Positions 21,915 to 32,505 of a DNA stretch of 64,000 nucleotides are shown here, piece by piece. Source of the DNA: Mycobacterium sp. 852002-40037_SCH5390672 (GTDB taxonomy: Bacteria; Actinomycetota; Actinomycetes; Mycobacteriales; Mycobacteriaceae); assembly GCF_001665875.1 (NCBI RefSeq), contig NZ_LZTA01000008.1, positions 62,001 through 126,000 of the forward strand, given 5' to 3'. Position 1 is the first letter of the stretch; every line of letters starts with the position of its first letter. Made by a program: the position numbers and the translations under genes. The notes below the pieces were generated by a model. It worked only from the letters and a program-made list of their open reading frames with translations. It was not told the origin of the DNA and did not search any database.

Positions 21915-23815
21915 GAATGCTCGGCGTTGAGCTGCCGCACGGCATCGATGCGCGCCCGCAGCTGTTCGCGGCTCGCCGCGGCTATCGGGGGGCCACCGCA
22001 GCGGCGCCGCAGTTCGTTGTGAATCCAGCCGTGCGGCTTGCCCGTCCGGTGGTGGGCGATCGAGACGAGGGTGTTGAGCTCGCGGCGTAGCTCCCGAAGC
22101 TGGCCGTGCACCGTGGCCGACGGGGCGTCGACGGCCGCCGGCGATCCGGCCTCCTTCTGCAATCGGGCCCGCTTCTGCAGCTGTTCGTCCTGACGCTGAT
22201 GCAGCAGCGCACGCATCTGCTCGGCGTCGAGCAGCCCGGGAATGCCGAGGTAGTCCGCCTCCTCGTCGCTGCCGGCCGGAGTGGCGGTGCCGAACGATGA
22301 CCCGTCGAAGATGAGCTGATCGAGTTCCGCGTCGGCACCCAACGAGGTGAACCCCTTGTCGAGGTCGCTCTTCTCGTCCTGCGTCTTGGTGGCGGGATCA
22401 CCCTCGAGCGGGTCGCCCTCGGACGGGCGGTGCGGCTCGCCCAGCACGTGGTTGCGCTGGGCCTCCAGCTCGCTGGCCAGCTGCAGCAGGTTCGGCACCG
22501 ACGGCACGAAGATGCTTGCGATTTCACCCTGGCGGCGCGACCGGACGAACCGGCCGATGGCCTGAGCGAAGAACAGCGGGGTGGATGCGCTGGTGGCGTA
22601 GATCCCGACCGACAGCCGCGGCACGTCGACGCCTTCGGAGACCATGCGCACCGCGACCAGCCAACGGGTGGTGCTCGCGGCGAACTCGCTGATGCGCGCC
22701 GACGAGCCGGGGTCGTCGGAGAGCACCAGCGTCGGCGCCTCGGACGTCAGCTTCGTCAGCAGGGTGGCATAGGCGCGCGCCGCGGTCTGATCCGAAGCGA
22801 TGATCATGCCGCCGGCGTCGGGCACATGCGTGCGCAGCTGTCGCAGTCGTTGATCCGCGGCGGCGATCACCGCGGGCATCCATTCGCCGGCGGGGTCCAG
22901 CGCCGTGCGCCAGGCGCGCGCGGTCTGCTCGGCGGACAGCGGCTCGCCCAGTCGGGCCGCGTGCTCCTCGCCGGCACTGTCGCGCCACCGCGCCTCCCCG
23001 GAGTAGGCGAGGAAGACCACCGGCCGCACTACGCCGTCGGCGAGGGCGTCGGTGTAGCCGTAGGTGTGATCGGCCCGCGAACGCCGTATCCCGTCGGGAC
23101 CGGACTCGTAGGTCACGAATGGGATGGGGCTGTCGTCGCTCCGAAAGGGCGTGCCCGTCAGGGCGAGCCGGCGGGTGGCGTCGCTGAAGGCCTCACGGAT
23201 GGCGTCACCCCAAGTCTTGGCGTCACCCCCGTGGTGGATCTCGTCGAAGATGACCAGGGTCTTGCGCTGCTCGGTGCGTACCCGATGCAACGTCGGATGC
23301 GCGGCGACCTGGGCGTAGGTGACCATCACGCCGTGATACTCCGGCGCGATCCGCGCGTTGCTGTTGGAGAACCGCGGGTCCAGGGCCAGGCCGTAGCGCT
23401 GCGCGGCCTGCGCCCACTGAACCTTCAGGTGCTCGGTGGGCACCACCACGGTGACGTGGTCGACGGCCCGCTGGCCGAGCAGTTCGGCCGCCACCCGCAG
23501 GGCGAAGGTCGTTTTCCCCGAGCCCGGGGTGGCCACCGCCAGGAAATCGCGCGGCTGGCCCGCGAGGTACTTCACCAGCGCTCTGCGCTGCCAGCCGCGA
23601 AGCACGCCGGTGCCGCTGGTGTCGCTGGGATCGCTGTCGGCCCGCGCCTGGATGCTGCTGAGCGGCACCGACACAGGCCCCCCGTTCGTTGCTCGTCGAC
23701 GCGGCTGACTCGATTGAGTCGCGGCTGTGAAATCTAGCACGCCAACGCTTTTCGGCGCAGTAACGACTCGACTGGCTATCGTGTCGGGCTCACCGTTTCG
23801 CGGGTCTGCAGCCAT
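21911..23815 (-). CDS. DEAD/DEAH-box (superfamily 2) helicase
   Basis: A helicase of up to 634 residues with Walker A ATPGSGKTTFA, motif II DEIHHGG, motif III-like LTGTPF and motif VI QAIGRFVRSRRQG. The C-terminal third is acidic and Gln/Glu-rich and has no motif I can name. Nucleic-acid substrate and role are unknown. It is similar to Rv2917, also opposite to its neighbours. The start is uncertain: the ATG at 23815 overlaps the upstream hydrolase gene by 40 bases, while GTGs at 23740 and 23674 would avoid this; recognisable homology begins at LRGWQRRALVKYLAG. Confidence 0.85.
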   Translation of the reverse strand: MAADPRNGEPDTIASRVVTAPKSVGVLDFTAATQSSQPRRRATNGGPVSVPLSSIQARADSDPSDTSGTGVLRGWQRRALVKYLAGQPRDFLAVATPGSGKTTFALRVAAELLGQRAVDHVTVVVPTEHLKVQWAQAAQRYGLALDPRFSNSNARIAPEYHGVMVTYAQVAAHPTLHRVRTEQRKTLVIFDEIHHGGDAKTWGDAIREAFSDATRRLALTGTPFRSDDSPIPFVTYESGPDGIRRSRADHTYGYTDALADGVVRPVVFLAYSGEARWRDSAGEEHAARLGEPLSAEQTARAWRTALDPAGEWMPAVIAAADQRLRQLRTHVPDAGGMIIASDQTAARAYATLLTKLTSEAPTLVLSDDPGSSARISEFAASTTRWLVAVRMVSEGVDVPRLSVGIYATSASTPLFFAQAIGRFVRSRRQGEIASIFVPSVPNLLQLASELEAQRNHVLGEPHRPSEGDPLEGDPATKTQDEKSDLDKGFTSLGADAELDQLIFDGSSFGTATPAGSDEEADYLGIPGLLDAEQMRALLHQRQDEQLQKRARLQKEAGSPAAVDAPSATVHGQLRELRRELNTLVSIAHHRTGKPHGWIHNELRRRCGGPPIAAASREQLRARIDAVRQLNAEHS

Positions 23816-24570
23816 TCATGGATGCGTCCGGCAACGTCGGCCCAACCCGGTTCGAGCATCATGTTGTGGCCCATGGGAAAGAATTCCGGTTCGGTCCGGT
23901 AGGCGCGCGCCGTGTTGCGCACCTCGCGGACGCTGACGAAGCCGTCGTACTCGGCGCCCAGGACCAAAATCGGCGTGGTCACCCGCTTGGTTCGGACGCG
24001 GCGGACCATCGGATCGGTCATGGCGGCGCGAACACTCTCGGCTCCGGCGCGTTGCCGGCAGGATTCGACGACGGCCTCGGGCGTGTCGGGGCAGAACAGG
24101 TACTCGCGGGCCAGCGCCGGGGTGGCGAGGAATCTCAGCAGCGTGGGATCGCTCCACGATTCCACCGTCATCGACGGTCGGCGGCGCCAAACCCGCAACG
24201 CCAAGGTGAGCACGCCCTGCGGCGGCACGGAGCCCACCAGCACCGCGGCCGGAACGGTGCGATCTTCGAGGTAGCGCTGGATCACGAAGCCGCCCAGGGA
24301 GTGGCCGATGAGGATCGGCGCGCCACCCAGGTCGTCGGCGACCGTACGGACGTCGTCGATGTAGTCGGCGATGGACACCTTCGGTAACGGCTTGGGCGTG
24401 GGGCTGGCGCCGTGTCCGCGCAGGCTCATCGCGACCGCGCGGTAGCCGGCGTCGGCGAAGTAGTCCAGAAAGTGCTCCCAGCACCACGCGCCATGCCAGC
24501 CGCCGTGCACGAAGAGCAGCGGCACCGGGTGCGCTTCGCTGCAGGACCCCTTGTCGATCACCTCGAGCAT
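23776..24570 (-). CDS. Alpha/beta-fold hydrolase
   Basis: A 264-residue hydrolase with HGGWHGAWCW (oxyanion region), the nucleophile elbow GHSLGG, an acid in AEYDGFVSV and a histidine in MGHNMM, so the triad is complete. The ATG at 24570 (MLEVIDKGS) was chosen because AAGGGA lies about seven bases upstream; the open frame reaches 24660. Substrate unknown. The sequence resembles lysophospholipase- or haloperoxidase-type hydrolases in general form. It lies directly before the helicase on the same strand and may share its transcript. I do not recall it at this locus in M. tuberculosis. Confidence 0.8.
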   Translation of the reverse strand: MLEVIDKGSCSEAHPVPLLFVHGGWHGAWCWEHFLDYFADAGYRAVAMSLRGHGASPTPKPLPKVSIADYIDDVRTVADDLGGAPILIGHSLGGFVIQRYLEDRTVPAAVLVGSVPPQGVLTLALRVWRRRPSMTVESWSDPTLLRFLATPALAREYLFCPDTPEAVVESCRQRAGAESVRAAMTDPMVRRVRTKRVTTPILVLGAEYDGFVSVREVRNTARAYRTEPEFFPMGHNMMLEPGWADVAGRIHEWLQTRETVSPTR

Positions 24571-24700
24571 GAGTCGATCCCTTCGCCATCTTCTTGGCGA
24601 AACATAAGCCACGGCGACGCTGCCCGGCGTGTCTTCTCTGTGATTTATGTGTCGCGTCACCCGCGCCCGGCAACCGGCCCGGGAGCGACCACTAGGCCTG

Positions 24701-24807
24701 ATGAGCGGTACCTGCTGCGCCCGGCTTGACTTGGTGGCGCGGTTCCTCCTCGCCCCGCTTCGCGGTGCGCATCGTCACCTGCGCAGCCGCGCTTGCAGTA
24801 CCACTAG
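24701..24807 (+). repeat. Arm-core-arm repeat interrupted by a second repeat, upstream of ffh
   Basis: Arms GGTAC (24707-24711) and GTACC (24798-24802) pair perfectly. Between them the start (CTGCTGCGCCCGGCTT) and end (CAGCCGCGCTTGCA) of the usual core are separated by about 55 extra bases holding TTCCTCCTCGCCCCGCTTCGC and TGCGCATCGTCAC, which look MIRU-like. Flanking ACTAGGCCTGATG and CCACTAGGC match the ends of the copies after glnD. Confidence 0.75.
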
Positions 24808-24816
24808 GCTGGCGGG

Positions 24817-26378
<1,562 letters not shown>

Positions 26379-26382
<4 letters not shown>

Positions 26383-26423
26383 CGATCGCGAGCGCGGCGG
26401 AGCCGGGCGAAGCGGGTCGTCAC
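26379..26423 (-). repeat. Single arm-core-arm repeat overlapping the ffh stop
   Basis: Arms GTGACGA (26379-26385) and TCGTCAC (26417-26423) are perfectly complementary over seven bases around a 31-nt core that is the reverse complement of the glnD-type core. The first arm includes the ffh TGA stop. The arm sequence differs from that at rnc-mutM (GTGATGA/TCATCAC) by one base on each side, a compensating pair. Confidence 0.9.
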
Positions 26424-26451
26424 CATTGGACCGGAAGAAAGTAGCCGCCCG

Positions 26452-27534
26452 GTGCGCATGCACGTGCGGGGCGTGGGGCTGCCCGACGAGACCGAGATCG
26501 AGCTGTGGATCGTCGACGGCCGCATCAGCGCCGAACCGGTCGCCGGCGCCGACACCGTCTTCGACGGCGGCTGGATCGTGCCCGGACTGGTCGATGCCCA
26601 CTGCCACGTCGGCCTCGGCGATCACGGCGAGATCCCGCTCGACGACGCGATCGCCCAGGCCGAGATCGAACGCGAGGTCGGGGCACTGCTGTTGCGGGAC
26701 TGCGGCTCGCCCACCGACACCCGCAGCCTCGACGACCGCGACGACCTGCCCCGCATCATCCGGGCCGGAAAGCATCTCGCCCGGCCCAAGCGGTATGCGT
26801 CGGGCTTTTCGCGCGAACTGGAAGACGAATGGCAACTGCCGGAGGCGGTGGCGCAGGAGGCCAAGCGCGGCGACGGCTGGGTCAAGCTGGTGGGCGACTG
26901 GATCGACCGCAGCGTCGGCGATCTGGCCCCGCTGTGGTCCGACGATGTGCTCAAGGCCGCGATCGAAACCGCGCACGCCCACGGCGCCCGGGTCACCGCG
27001 CACGTCTTCAGTGAGGACGCGCTGCCCGGCCTGATCAACGCCGGCATCGACTGCATCGAGCACGGCACCGGCCTGGACGACGACACCATCGAGCTGATGG
27101 TCGAGCACGGCACCGTGCTGGTCCCGACGCTGGTCAACATCGTCGAGAACTTCCCCGGGATTGCCGACGCCGCCGCGAAATACCCGGCCTATGCCGCTCA
27201 CATGCGCGACCTGCACGCTCGTGGGCCGTCCCGGATCGCCGCGGCCCGCGACGCGGGCGTGCCGATCTACGCCGGAAGCGACGCCGGCACCATGGTGGCG
27301 CCCGGACGCATCGCCGACGAGGTCCAGGCGCTCAAGAGCATCGGAATGAGCCCGACCGAGGCGCTGGGCGCGGCCTGCTGGGACGCGCGTCGCTGGCTCG
27401 GCCGGCCCGCGCTCGATCACGGCGCCTCGGCGGACCTGCTGTGTTACGCGCAAGACCCGCGCTCGGGCCCCGCCGTGCTGAACACTCCCGATCTGATCAT
27501 GTTGCGCGGCAGAATCTTTCGTTCACCGGCCTAA
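26452..27534 (+). CDS. Amidohydrolase family protein
   Basis: A 360-residue metal-dependent hydrolase of the amidohydrolase superfamily. The first metal motif is DAHCHVG (His-x-His form), later histidines appear in HAHGARVTAHVFS and IEHGTG, and the terminal acid lies in AGSDAGT. Substrate unknown; relatives act on imidazolonepropionate-like or peptide substrates. It is similar to Rv2915c (370 residues). GTG 26452 was taken as the start, with a second in-frame ATG two codons later. It lies between ffh and another amidohydrolase; in M. tuberculosis the kinase gene pknI separates these two, and it is absent here. Confidence 0.85.
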   Translation: MRMHVRGVGLPDETEIELWIVDGRISAEPVAGADTVFDGGWIVPGLVDAHCHVGLGDHGEIPLDDAIAQAEIEREVGALLLRDCGSPTDTRSLDDRDDLPRIIRAGKHLARPKRYASGFSRELEDEWQLPEAVAQEAKRGDGWVKLVGDWIDRSVGDLAPLWSDDVLKAAIETAHAHGARVTAHVFSEDALPGLINAGIDCIEHGTGLDDDTIELMVEHGTVLVPTLVNIVENFPGIADAAAKYPAYAAHMRDLHARGPSRIAAARDAGVPIYAGSDAGTMVAPGRIADEVQALKSIGMSPTEALGAACWDARRWLGRPALDHGASADLLCYAQDPRSGPAVLNTPDLIMLRGRIFRSPA

Positions 27535-27732
27535 CCGCACGGCGCGCCGCCCTCGCACGGCGGTCCGCATCGCCGCCCGCCGCGCCGAGGTCACCGCCGT
27601 TGCGGTCCCAGCGCCGTTCGGCGGCGCACACTGACCACCAGCGCCGAACGCTGCTGTTGTTTCGCCGAGAAAAGATTGCGAGTGCTTGCTATCTATGTTA
27701 GCGTTCCGGCCATCAACGACATGGAGGAAACC

Positions 27733-29529
27733 ATGGCCTACGACGTGATCATTCGCGACGGATTGTGGTTCGACGGCACCGGCAGCGCGCCGCTGACGCG
27801 CACGCTCGGTATCCGCGACGGCGTCGTGGCCGCGGTCTCCATAGAGCCGCTGGACGAGACCGGTTGCCCGGAGGTGATCGACGCTGCCGGAAAATGGGTG
27901 GTGCCCGGCTTCCTGGACGTGCACACCCATTACGACGCCGAGGTGCTGCTGGACCCAGGGCTGCGCGAGTCGGTGCGCCACGGCGTCACCACGGTACTGC
28001 TGGGCAACTGCTCGTTGTCGACCGTCTTTGCCGACTCGCAGGACGCCGCCGACCTGTTCAGCCGGGTGGAGGCGGTGCCTCGCGAATACGTCTTGAGCGC
28101 GTTGAGCTCCAAGCGGACCTGGTCGACGGCCGCGGAATACGTCAAGGCGATCGACGCCTTGGCGCTGGGTCCCAATGTCGGTTCGCTGCTTGGTCATTCG
28201 GACCTGCGGACTGCGGTGCTGGGACTGGATCGGGCCACCGACGCCACGGTTCGACCCACCGATGGTGAGCTGGAGAAGATGGCCGAACTGCTGGACGAGG
28301 CCCTCGATGCCGGGGTGCTCGGCATGTCCGGCATGGACGCGGCCATCGACAAGCTCGATGGCGAACGGTTCCGTTCGCGCGCCCTGCCGTCCACCTTCGC
28401 AACGTGGCGGGAACGGCGCCGGCTGATCAAGGTCCTGCGCAAGCGCGGCCGAATCCTGCAGAGCGCCCCCAACGTCGCGAAGCCGTCGACCGGGATGCTC
28501 TTCTTCCTGGCCAGCAGCCGGATACTCAACTGGGGCAAGGGTGTTCGGATGAGCATGCTGGTATCGGCGGACGCCAAATCGATGCCGCTCTCGGTATACG
28601 TGTTCGGCCCGGCGACTCGTCTGCTCAACAAGCTCCTGGGCGCCAGCGTGCGATTCCAGCACCTGCCGGTGCCGTTCGAGTTGTACTCCGACGGAATCGA
28701 TCTGCCGGTCTTCGAGGAGTTCGGTGCCGGAACGGCCGCCCTGCACCTGCGGGACCAGTTGGAGCGCAACGAGTTACTGGCAGACAAGGAATATCGCCGG
28801 AAATTCCGGCGCGAATTCGACCGCATTAAGCTCGGACCGTCGCTGTGGCACCGCGACTTCCACGACGCGGTGATCGTCGAATGCCCGGATAAGTCGTTGG
28901 TCGGCAAGAGTTTTGGCGCGATCGCCGACGAGCGCAAGCTGCACCCGCTCGACGCATTCCTGGATGTGCTCGTCGAAAACGGTGAGCGCAATGTCCGGTG
29001 GACGACCACGGTGGCCAACCATCGCCCCAAGCTGCTGGACGCGCTCGCCAACGAAGGCAGCGTGCACATGGGCTTCTCCGACGCCGGGGCGCACCTGCGC
29101 AACATGGCCTTCTACAACTTCGGACTTCGGATGCTCAAGCGCGCCCGGGACGCCCAGGCGGCCGGTGCGCCCTTCATGTCGATCGAGCACGCCGTGCATC
29201 GGCTCACCGGTGAATTGGCGGAGTGGTTCGGCATCGACGCCGGCACGCTGCGCCGCGGCGACCGGGCGGACTTCGTGGTGATCGACCCCGCCGGTCTCAA
29301 CGAATCCGTCGACGGCTATTACGAGGAAGCGGTGCCGTTCTACGGCGGCCTGCAGCGCATGGTCAACCGCAACGACGACGCCGTCGTCGCCACCGGAGTG
29401 GGCGGCGTGGTCGTCTTCCGTAAAGGTGAATTCCGCGACGGCTACGGGCAATCCGTGCGGTCGGGCCGCTACCTGCGGGCGGGGGAGCGCGCCCGTCGGC
29501 ACCGCAGCGCGCTGAGCGTCACCGCCTGA
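27733..29529 (+). CDS. N-acyl-D-amino-acid deacylase-like amidohydrolase
   Basis: A 598-residue protein of the D-aminoacylase branch of the amidohydrolases (Amidohydro_3). It has the DVHTHYDAE metal motif near residues 60-68, GVTTVLLGNCS and a late DAGAHLRNM. The ATG at 27733 (MAYDVIIRDGLWFDGTG) was chosen because GGAGGAAA lies just upstream; the open frame begins at 27676. Similar to Rv2913c. The TetR gene follows after one base, so the regulator probably belongs to the same transcript and may control it. Substrate is not known experimentally to me. Confidence 0.85.
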   Translation: MAYDVIIRDGLWFDGTGSAPLTRTLGIRDGVVAAVSIEPLDETGCPEVIDAAGKWVVPGFLDVHTHYDAEVLLDPGLRESVRHGVTTVLLGNCSLSTVFADSQDAADLFSRVEAVPREYVLSALSSKRTWSTAAEYVKAIDALALGPNVGSLLGHSDLRTAVLGLDRATDATVRPTDGELEKMAELLDEALDAGVLGMSGMDAAIDKLDGERFRSRALPSTFATWRERRRLIKVLRKRGRILQSAPNVAKPSTGMLFFLASSRILNWGKGVRMSMLVSADAKSMPLSVYVFGPATRLLNKLLGASVRFQHLPVPFELYSDGIDLPVFEEFGAGTAALHLRDQLERNELLADKEYRRKFRREFDRIKLGPSLWHRDFHDAVIVECPDKSLVGKSFGAIADERKLHPLDAFLDVLVENGERNVRWTTTVANHRPKLLDALANEGSVHMGFSDAGAHLRNMAFYNFGLRMLKRARDAQAAGAPFMSIEHAVHRLTGELAEWFGIDAGTLRRGDRADFVVIDPAGLNESVDGYYEEAVPFYGGLQRMVNRNDDAVVATGVGGVVVFRKGEFRDGYGQSVRSGRYLRAGERARRHRSALSVTA

Positions 29530-29530
29530 C

Positions 29531-30133
29531 ATGGCCAGAACCCAGCAGCAACGGCGCGAAGAAACCGTCGGACGGCTGCTCGACGCATGCATCGCCACCA
29601 TCATCGAGGTGGGTTACGCGCGCGCGTCCGCCGCGGTCATCACCAAGCGGGCCGGGGTGTCGGTCGGGGCGCTGTTCCGGCACTTCGACACCATGGGCGA
29701 TTTCATGGCGGCCACGGCGTCCGAGGTGCTACGTCGCCAGCTGGAGTCGTTCACCAAGCGAGTGGCCGAAATACCCGCCGACCAACCGCCGCTCCAAGCG
29801 GCCCTGACCATCCTGCGCGACATCACCGGCGGCCCGGCCAACGCCGTCATCTATGAACTGCTGGTCGCTGCCCGCACCGACGAAAAGCTCAGGGAGACTT
29901 TGCAACACGAGCTGGGGCAGTACGCCGCGAAAATCCACGATGCCGCACGCGCGCTACCGGGCGCCGAACGCTTCCCCGAGGACACCTTTCCGGTGTTCGT
30001 GGCGCTGATGACCAATGTGTTCGACGGGGCGGCCGTGGTGGAAGGCGTTCTGCCGCAACCCGAAATCGCGGCCCGGCGCATTCCGGTGTTGATGGCGCTG
30101 CTGACCGCGGCGCTGCCGGACGCGGACTCCTGA
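29531..30133 (+). CDS. TetR-family transcriptional regulator
   Basis: A 200-residue regulator with an N-terminal helix-turn-helix (about residues 10-56: AVITKRAGVSVGALFRHFDTMGDF) and a variable ligand-binding C-terminal domain. It is one base downstream of the D-aminoacylase-like gene and convergent with dacB2. The arrangement suggests it senses a substrate or product of that enzyme, which is an inference. Orthologue of Rv2912c. No obvious palindrome was found near its start. Confidence 0.88.
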   Translation: MARTQQQRREETVGRLLDACIATIIEVGYARASAAVITKRAGVSVGALFRHFDTMGDFMAATASEVLRRQLESFTKRVAEIPADQPPLQAALTILRDITGGPANAVIYELLVAARTDEKLRETLQHELGQYAAKIHDAARALPGAERFPEDTFPVFVALMTNVFDGAAVVEGVLPQPEIAARRIPVLMALLTAALPDADS

Positions 30134-30140
30134 CGACGGG

Positions 30141-31022
30141 TTACAGCGAGCCGATGCCGGACTGCGGGCTTTGGGCGAATCCCCAGTCGAACAACGTCGC
30201 CGCCTGATCCCAGTACGTCGGTCCGCCCTCTTTGATCAGCCCGTACATCATGGCGATCACCAGCCGGCGGCCGCCGCGGGCGGCGGCCCCGACGAAGGTC
30301 TTGCGGGCGGCGTTGGTGAAGCCGGTCTTGCCGCCGATCGCGCCGGGATAGCGCTGCAACAGCTCGTCCTGGTTGGTGATCGGGTGATCGCCGTTATCGC
30401 CGGGGAACATCGCCGACGGCTCGGCGGTGATCTGCGCGAACACCGGGTTGGCCATCGCGGCGCGGAAGATGACCGCCAGGTCGTGCGCCGTCGACGCGCC
30501 CGACCCCCCGGGCCCGTCCAGACCCGACGGTGTCGCCGCATGCGTATTGGTGGCCCCCAGCGAGGCCGCCTTGGCGTTCATCTTGGCGACCGTGACGTCC
30601 GGGCCGCCCAGCATGTGCGCCAGGGTGTTGGCGGCGTCGTTGCCCGAGACCAGCAGCAGGCCGTCGAGAAGCTGGCGCGCGGTATAGGTGCGGCCCGGTT
30701 TGACGCCGACGCAGTTGCACTCCACCTGGGTGTCGGCGACGTCGGCGACGACGGTCGAGTCCAGGCTCACCGAGTCCAGGACCACCTGGGCCAACAGCGT
30801 CTTGATGGTGCTGGCCGGCGGGTGGGCGACGTTCTGGTCGCGCCCGGCCAGCACCTGGCCGCTGTCGAGATCGGCGATGATCCAGGTTTGCGCCGGGCCG
30901 TCGGGAATGGGGATCGAGCCGACCGGCTGGCTGTTGTCGGCCCACGCGGTGGACATGGTGACGGTGGCGGTGCAGGTACCCAGCGCGAGCAGGGTGACGG
31001 CTGCGGCCGTGAGCTTCCGCAT
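30141..31022 (-). CDS. dacB2: D-alanyl-D-alanine carboxypeptidase DacB2
   Basis: A low-molecular-weight penicillin-binding protein that trims peptidoglycan stem peptides. The ATG at 31022 gives 293 residues, against 291 in Rv2911. A signal peptide of about 28 residues ends in TAWA. The active-site motifs are S71-T-I-K74 (SxxK), SGND (SxN) and GGKTGFTN (KTG), all intact. There is no C-terminal amphipathic anchor as clear as in E. coli DacA. It is divergent from the SnoaL-like gene; the 58-base gap must hold both promoters. Confidence 0.93.
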   Translation of the reverse strand: MRKLTAAAVTLLALGTCTATVTMSTAWADNSQPVGSIPIPDGPAQTWIIADLDSGQVLAGRDQNVAHPPASTIKTLLAQVVLDSVSLDSTVVADVADTQVECNCVGVKPGRTYTARQLLDGLLLVSGNDAANTLAHMLGGPDVTVAKMNAKAASLGATNTHAATPSGLDGPGGSGASTAHDLAVIFRAAMANPVFAQITAEPSAMFPGDNGDHPITNQDELLQRYPGAIGGKTGFTNAARKTFVGAAARGGRRLVIAMMYGLIKEGGPTYWDQAATLFDWGFAQSPQSGIGSL

Positions 31023-31080
31023 GGCCGCAAAGTCTAACTTCCGCCCCTTTTCGGTGCGGATCTTCAGTACCCTCCGATGC

Positions 31081-31500
31081 ATGTTGAGCCTGGCCGAAAT
31101 CTCCGACCGCCTTGAGATCCAGCAGCTTCTGGTGGACTATTCCACCGCCATTGACCAGCGGCGATTCGACGACCTGGACCAGGTGTTCACGCCCGACGCC
31201 TACATCGACTACACGGCGTTGGGCGGCATCGAGGGCAACTATCCGCAGGTGAAGAAGTGGCTGGCCGAGGTGTTGCCCAACTTCCCGGTGTACGCGCACA
31301 TGCTCGGCAACTTCTCGGTCCGGATCGACGGCGATAAGGCCTCGTCGCGGGTGATTTGCTTCAACCCGATGGTGCTGGGCGGCGACAAGGACCAGGTGCT
31401 GTTCTGCGGACTCTGGTACGACGACGAGTTCGTCCGCACCTCAGACGGCTGGCGCATGACGCGGCGATCCGAGACCAAGGTCTTCCAGAAAGTGATGTGA
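31081..31500 (+). CDS. SnoaL-like / nuclear transport factor 2-fold protein
   Basis: A 139-residue protein of the SnoaL_4-type NTF2-like fold, with the pattern [33 protein letters not shown] typical of that group. Members include dehydratases, isomerases and non-enzymatic binders, so no function is assigned. Similar to Rv2910c. It is divergent from dacB2 and ends about 200 bases before rpsP. The ATG at 31081 was used because homology covers the whole frame from there. Confidence 0.82.
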   Translation: MLSLAEISDRLEIQQLLVDYSTAIDQRRFDDLDQVFTPDAYIDYTALGGIEGNYPQVKKWLAEVLPNFPVYAHMLGNFSVRIDGDKASSRVICFNPMVLGGDKDQVLFCGLWYDDEFVRTSDGWRMTRRSETKVFQKVM

Positions 31501-31519
31501 GCGCCGCCGGATCCCGATA

Positions 31520-31547
31520 GCGGCGACCCGCCGCACGCGATCGCCGC
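31520..31547 (+). repeat. Reduced arm-core-arm repeat upstream of rpsP
   Basis: Arms GCGGCGA (31520-31526) and TCGCCGC (31541-31547) are perfectly complementary over seven bases around a shortened 14-nt centre CCCGCCGCACGCGA, which keeps only the two ends of the usual 31-nt core. It starts 20 bases after the SnoaL-like stop. Confidence 0.7.
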
Positions 31548-31571
31548 GCGATTTCTGCCGCGCCGCCTCGT

Positions 31572-31582
31572 TCTGGCACAAT
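31572..31582 (+). promoter_or_regulatory. Candidate promoter element of rpsP
   Basis: TCTGGCACAAT ends in a CACAAT hexamer usable as a -10 box, 127 bases before the rpsP ATG. The identical 11-mer lies upstream of rplS. No good -35 box is seen, which is common in mycobacterial promoters. Confidence 0.4.
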
Positions 31583-31708
31583 GGGCGGCTGTCCGCCGAG
31601 CGATCATGCATCGCCGACCGGTCATACACGCGAGGCAAAACCGGATCCGGGCATCGGGCCCCGATCGCTGAATTGCAGCGTGACACACACAGGAGAAATC
31701 GCTTAACC

Positions 31709-32230
31709 ATGGCTGTGAAGATCAAGCTGACCCGGCTTGGCAAAATCCGCAATCCCCAGTACCGCATTGCCGTCGCCGACGCACGCACCCGGCGCGACGG
31801 TCGCTCCATCGAGGTCATCGGGCGCTACCACCCCAAGGAAGACCCGAGCCTCATCGAGATCAACTCCGAGCGCGCCCAGTACTGGTTATCCGTGGGTGCC
31901 CAGCCCACCGAGCCCGTCCTCAAGCTGCTGAAGATCACCGGCGACTGGCAGAAGTTCAAGGGCCTGCCGGGCACCGAAGGCCGCCTGAAGGTCGCGCCGG
32001 CCAAGCCCAGCAAGCTGGAGCTGTTCAACGCCGCGCTGGCCGAGGCCGACGGCGGACCGGCCACCGAGGCGGCGAAGCCGAAGAAGAAGGCCCCGGCCAA
32101 GAAGGCCGCGAAGGCCGCGGAAGAAACTGCCGAGCCGCGGGCCGCAGCCGAGACCCCGGCGGAGACCGCCGCTGCGGCCGAGGCGCCCGCCGAGGGCGGC
32201 GAGCAGGCCGAGCCGACCACCGAAAGCTGA
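31709..32230 (+). CDS. rpsP: 30S ribosomal protein S16
   Basis: Small-subunit assembly protein. The conserved S16 domain ([24 protein letters not shown]...) occupies residues 1-80. A tail from about 112 to 173 is Ala/Lys then Ala/Glu/Pro-rich ([17 protein letters not shown]), as in other mycobacteria; its role is unknown. AGGAGA ends 12 bases before the ATG. It heads the cluster rpsP-khpA-rimM-trmD, the classic order in which S16, its assembly factor RimM and a tRNA methylase are co-expressed. Confidence 0.97.
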   Translation: MAVKIKLTRLGKIRNPQYRIAVADARTRRDGRSIEVIGRYHPKEDPSLIEINSERAQYWLSVGAQPTEPVLKLLKITGDWQKFKGLPGTEGRLKVAPAKPSKLELFNAALAEADGGPATEAAKPKKKAPAKKAAKAAEETAEPRAAAETPAETAAAAEAPAEGGEQAEPTTES

Positions 32231-32238
32231 CCGCGGCG

Positions 32239-32481
32239 ATGAGTACGGTTGTCGTTGACGCAGTTGAGCACCTGGTTCGCGGGATTGTCGACAACCCCGA
32301 CGATGTCCGGGTGGACATGGTGACCAGCCGCCGTGGGCGGACGGTCGAGGTCCACGTGCATCCCGACGACTTGGGCAAGGTGATCGGCCGCGGAGGTCGC
32401 ACGGCGACCGCATTGCGCACGCTGGTGGCCGGTATCGGCGGCCGCGGCATCCGTGTCGACGTGGTGGACACCGACCAGTAG
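32239..32481 (+). CDS. khpA: KH-domain RNA-binding protein KhpA
   Basis: An 80-residue single KH-domain protein; the GxxG loop is GRGG in KVIGRGGRTATALRTLV. KhpA-type proteins bind RNA, and in Gram-positive bacteria act with KhpB/Jag in cell-shape control and sRNA biology. The gene lies eight bases after rpsP and before rimM, its usual place in actinobacteria (Rv2908c). The targets in mycobacteria are not evident from the sequence. Confidence 0.92.
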   Translation: MSTVVVDAVEHLVRGIVDNPDDVRVDMVTSRRGRTVEVHVHPDDLGKVIGRGGRTATALRTLVAGIGGRGIRVDVVDTDQ

Positions 32482-32505
32482 CGGAGCGCTGCTCATGGAA
32501 CTCCC

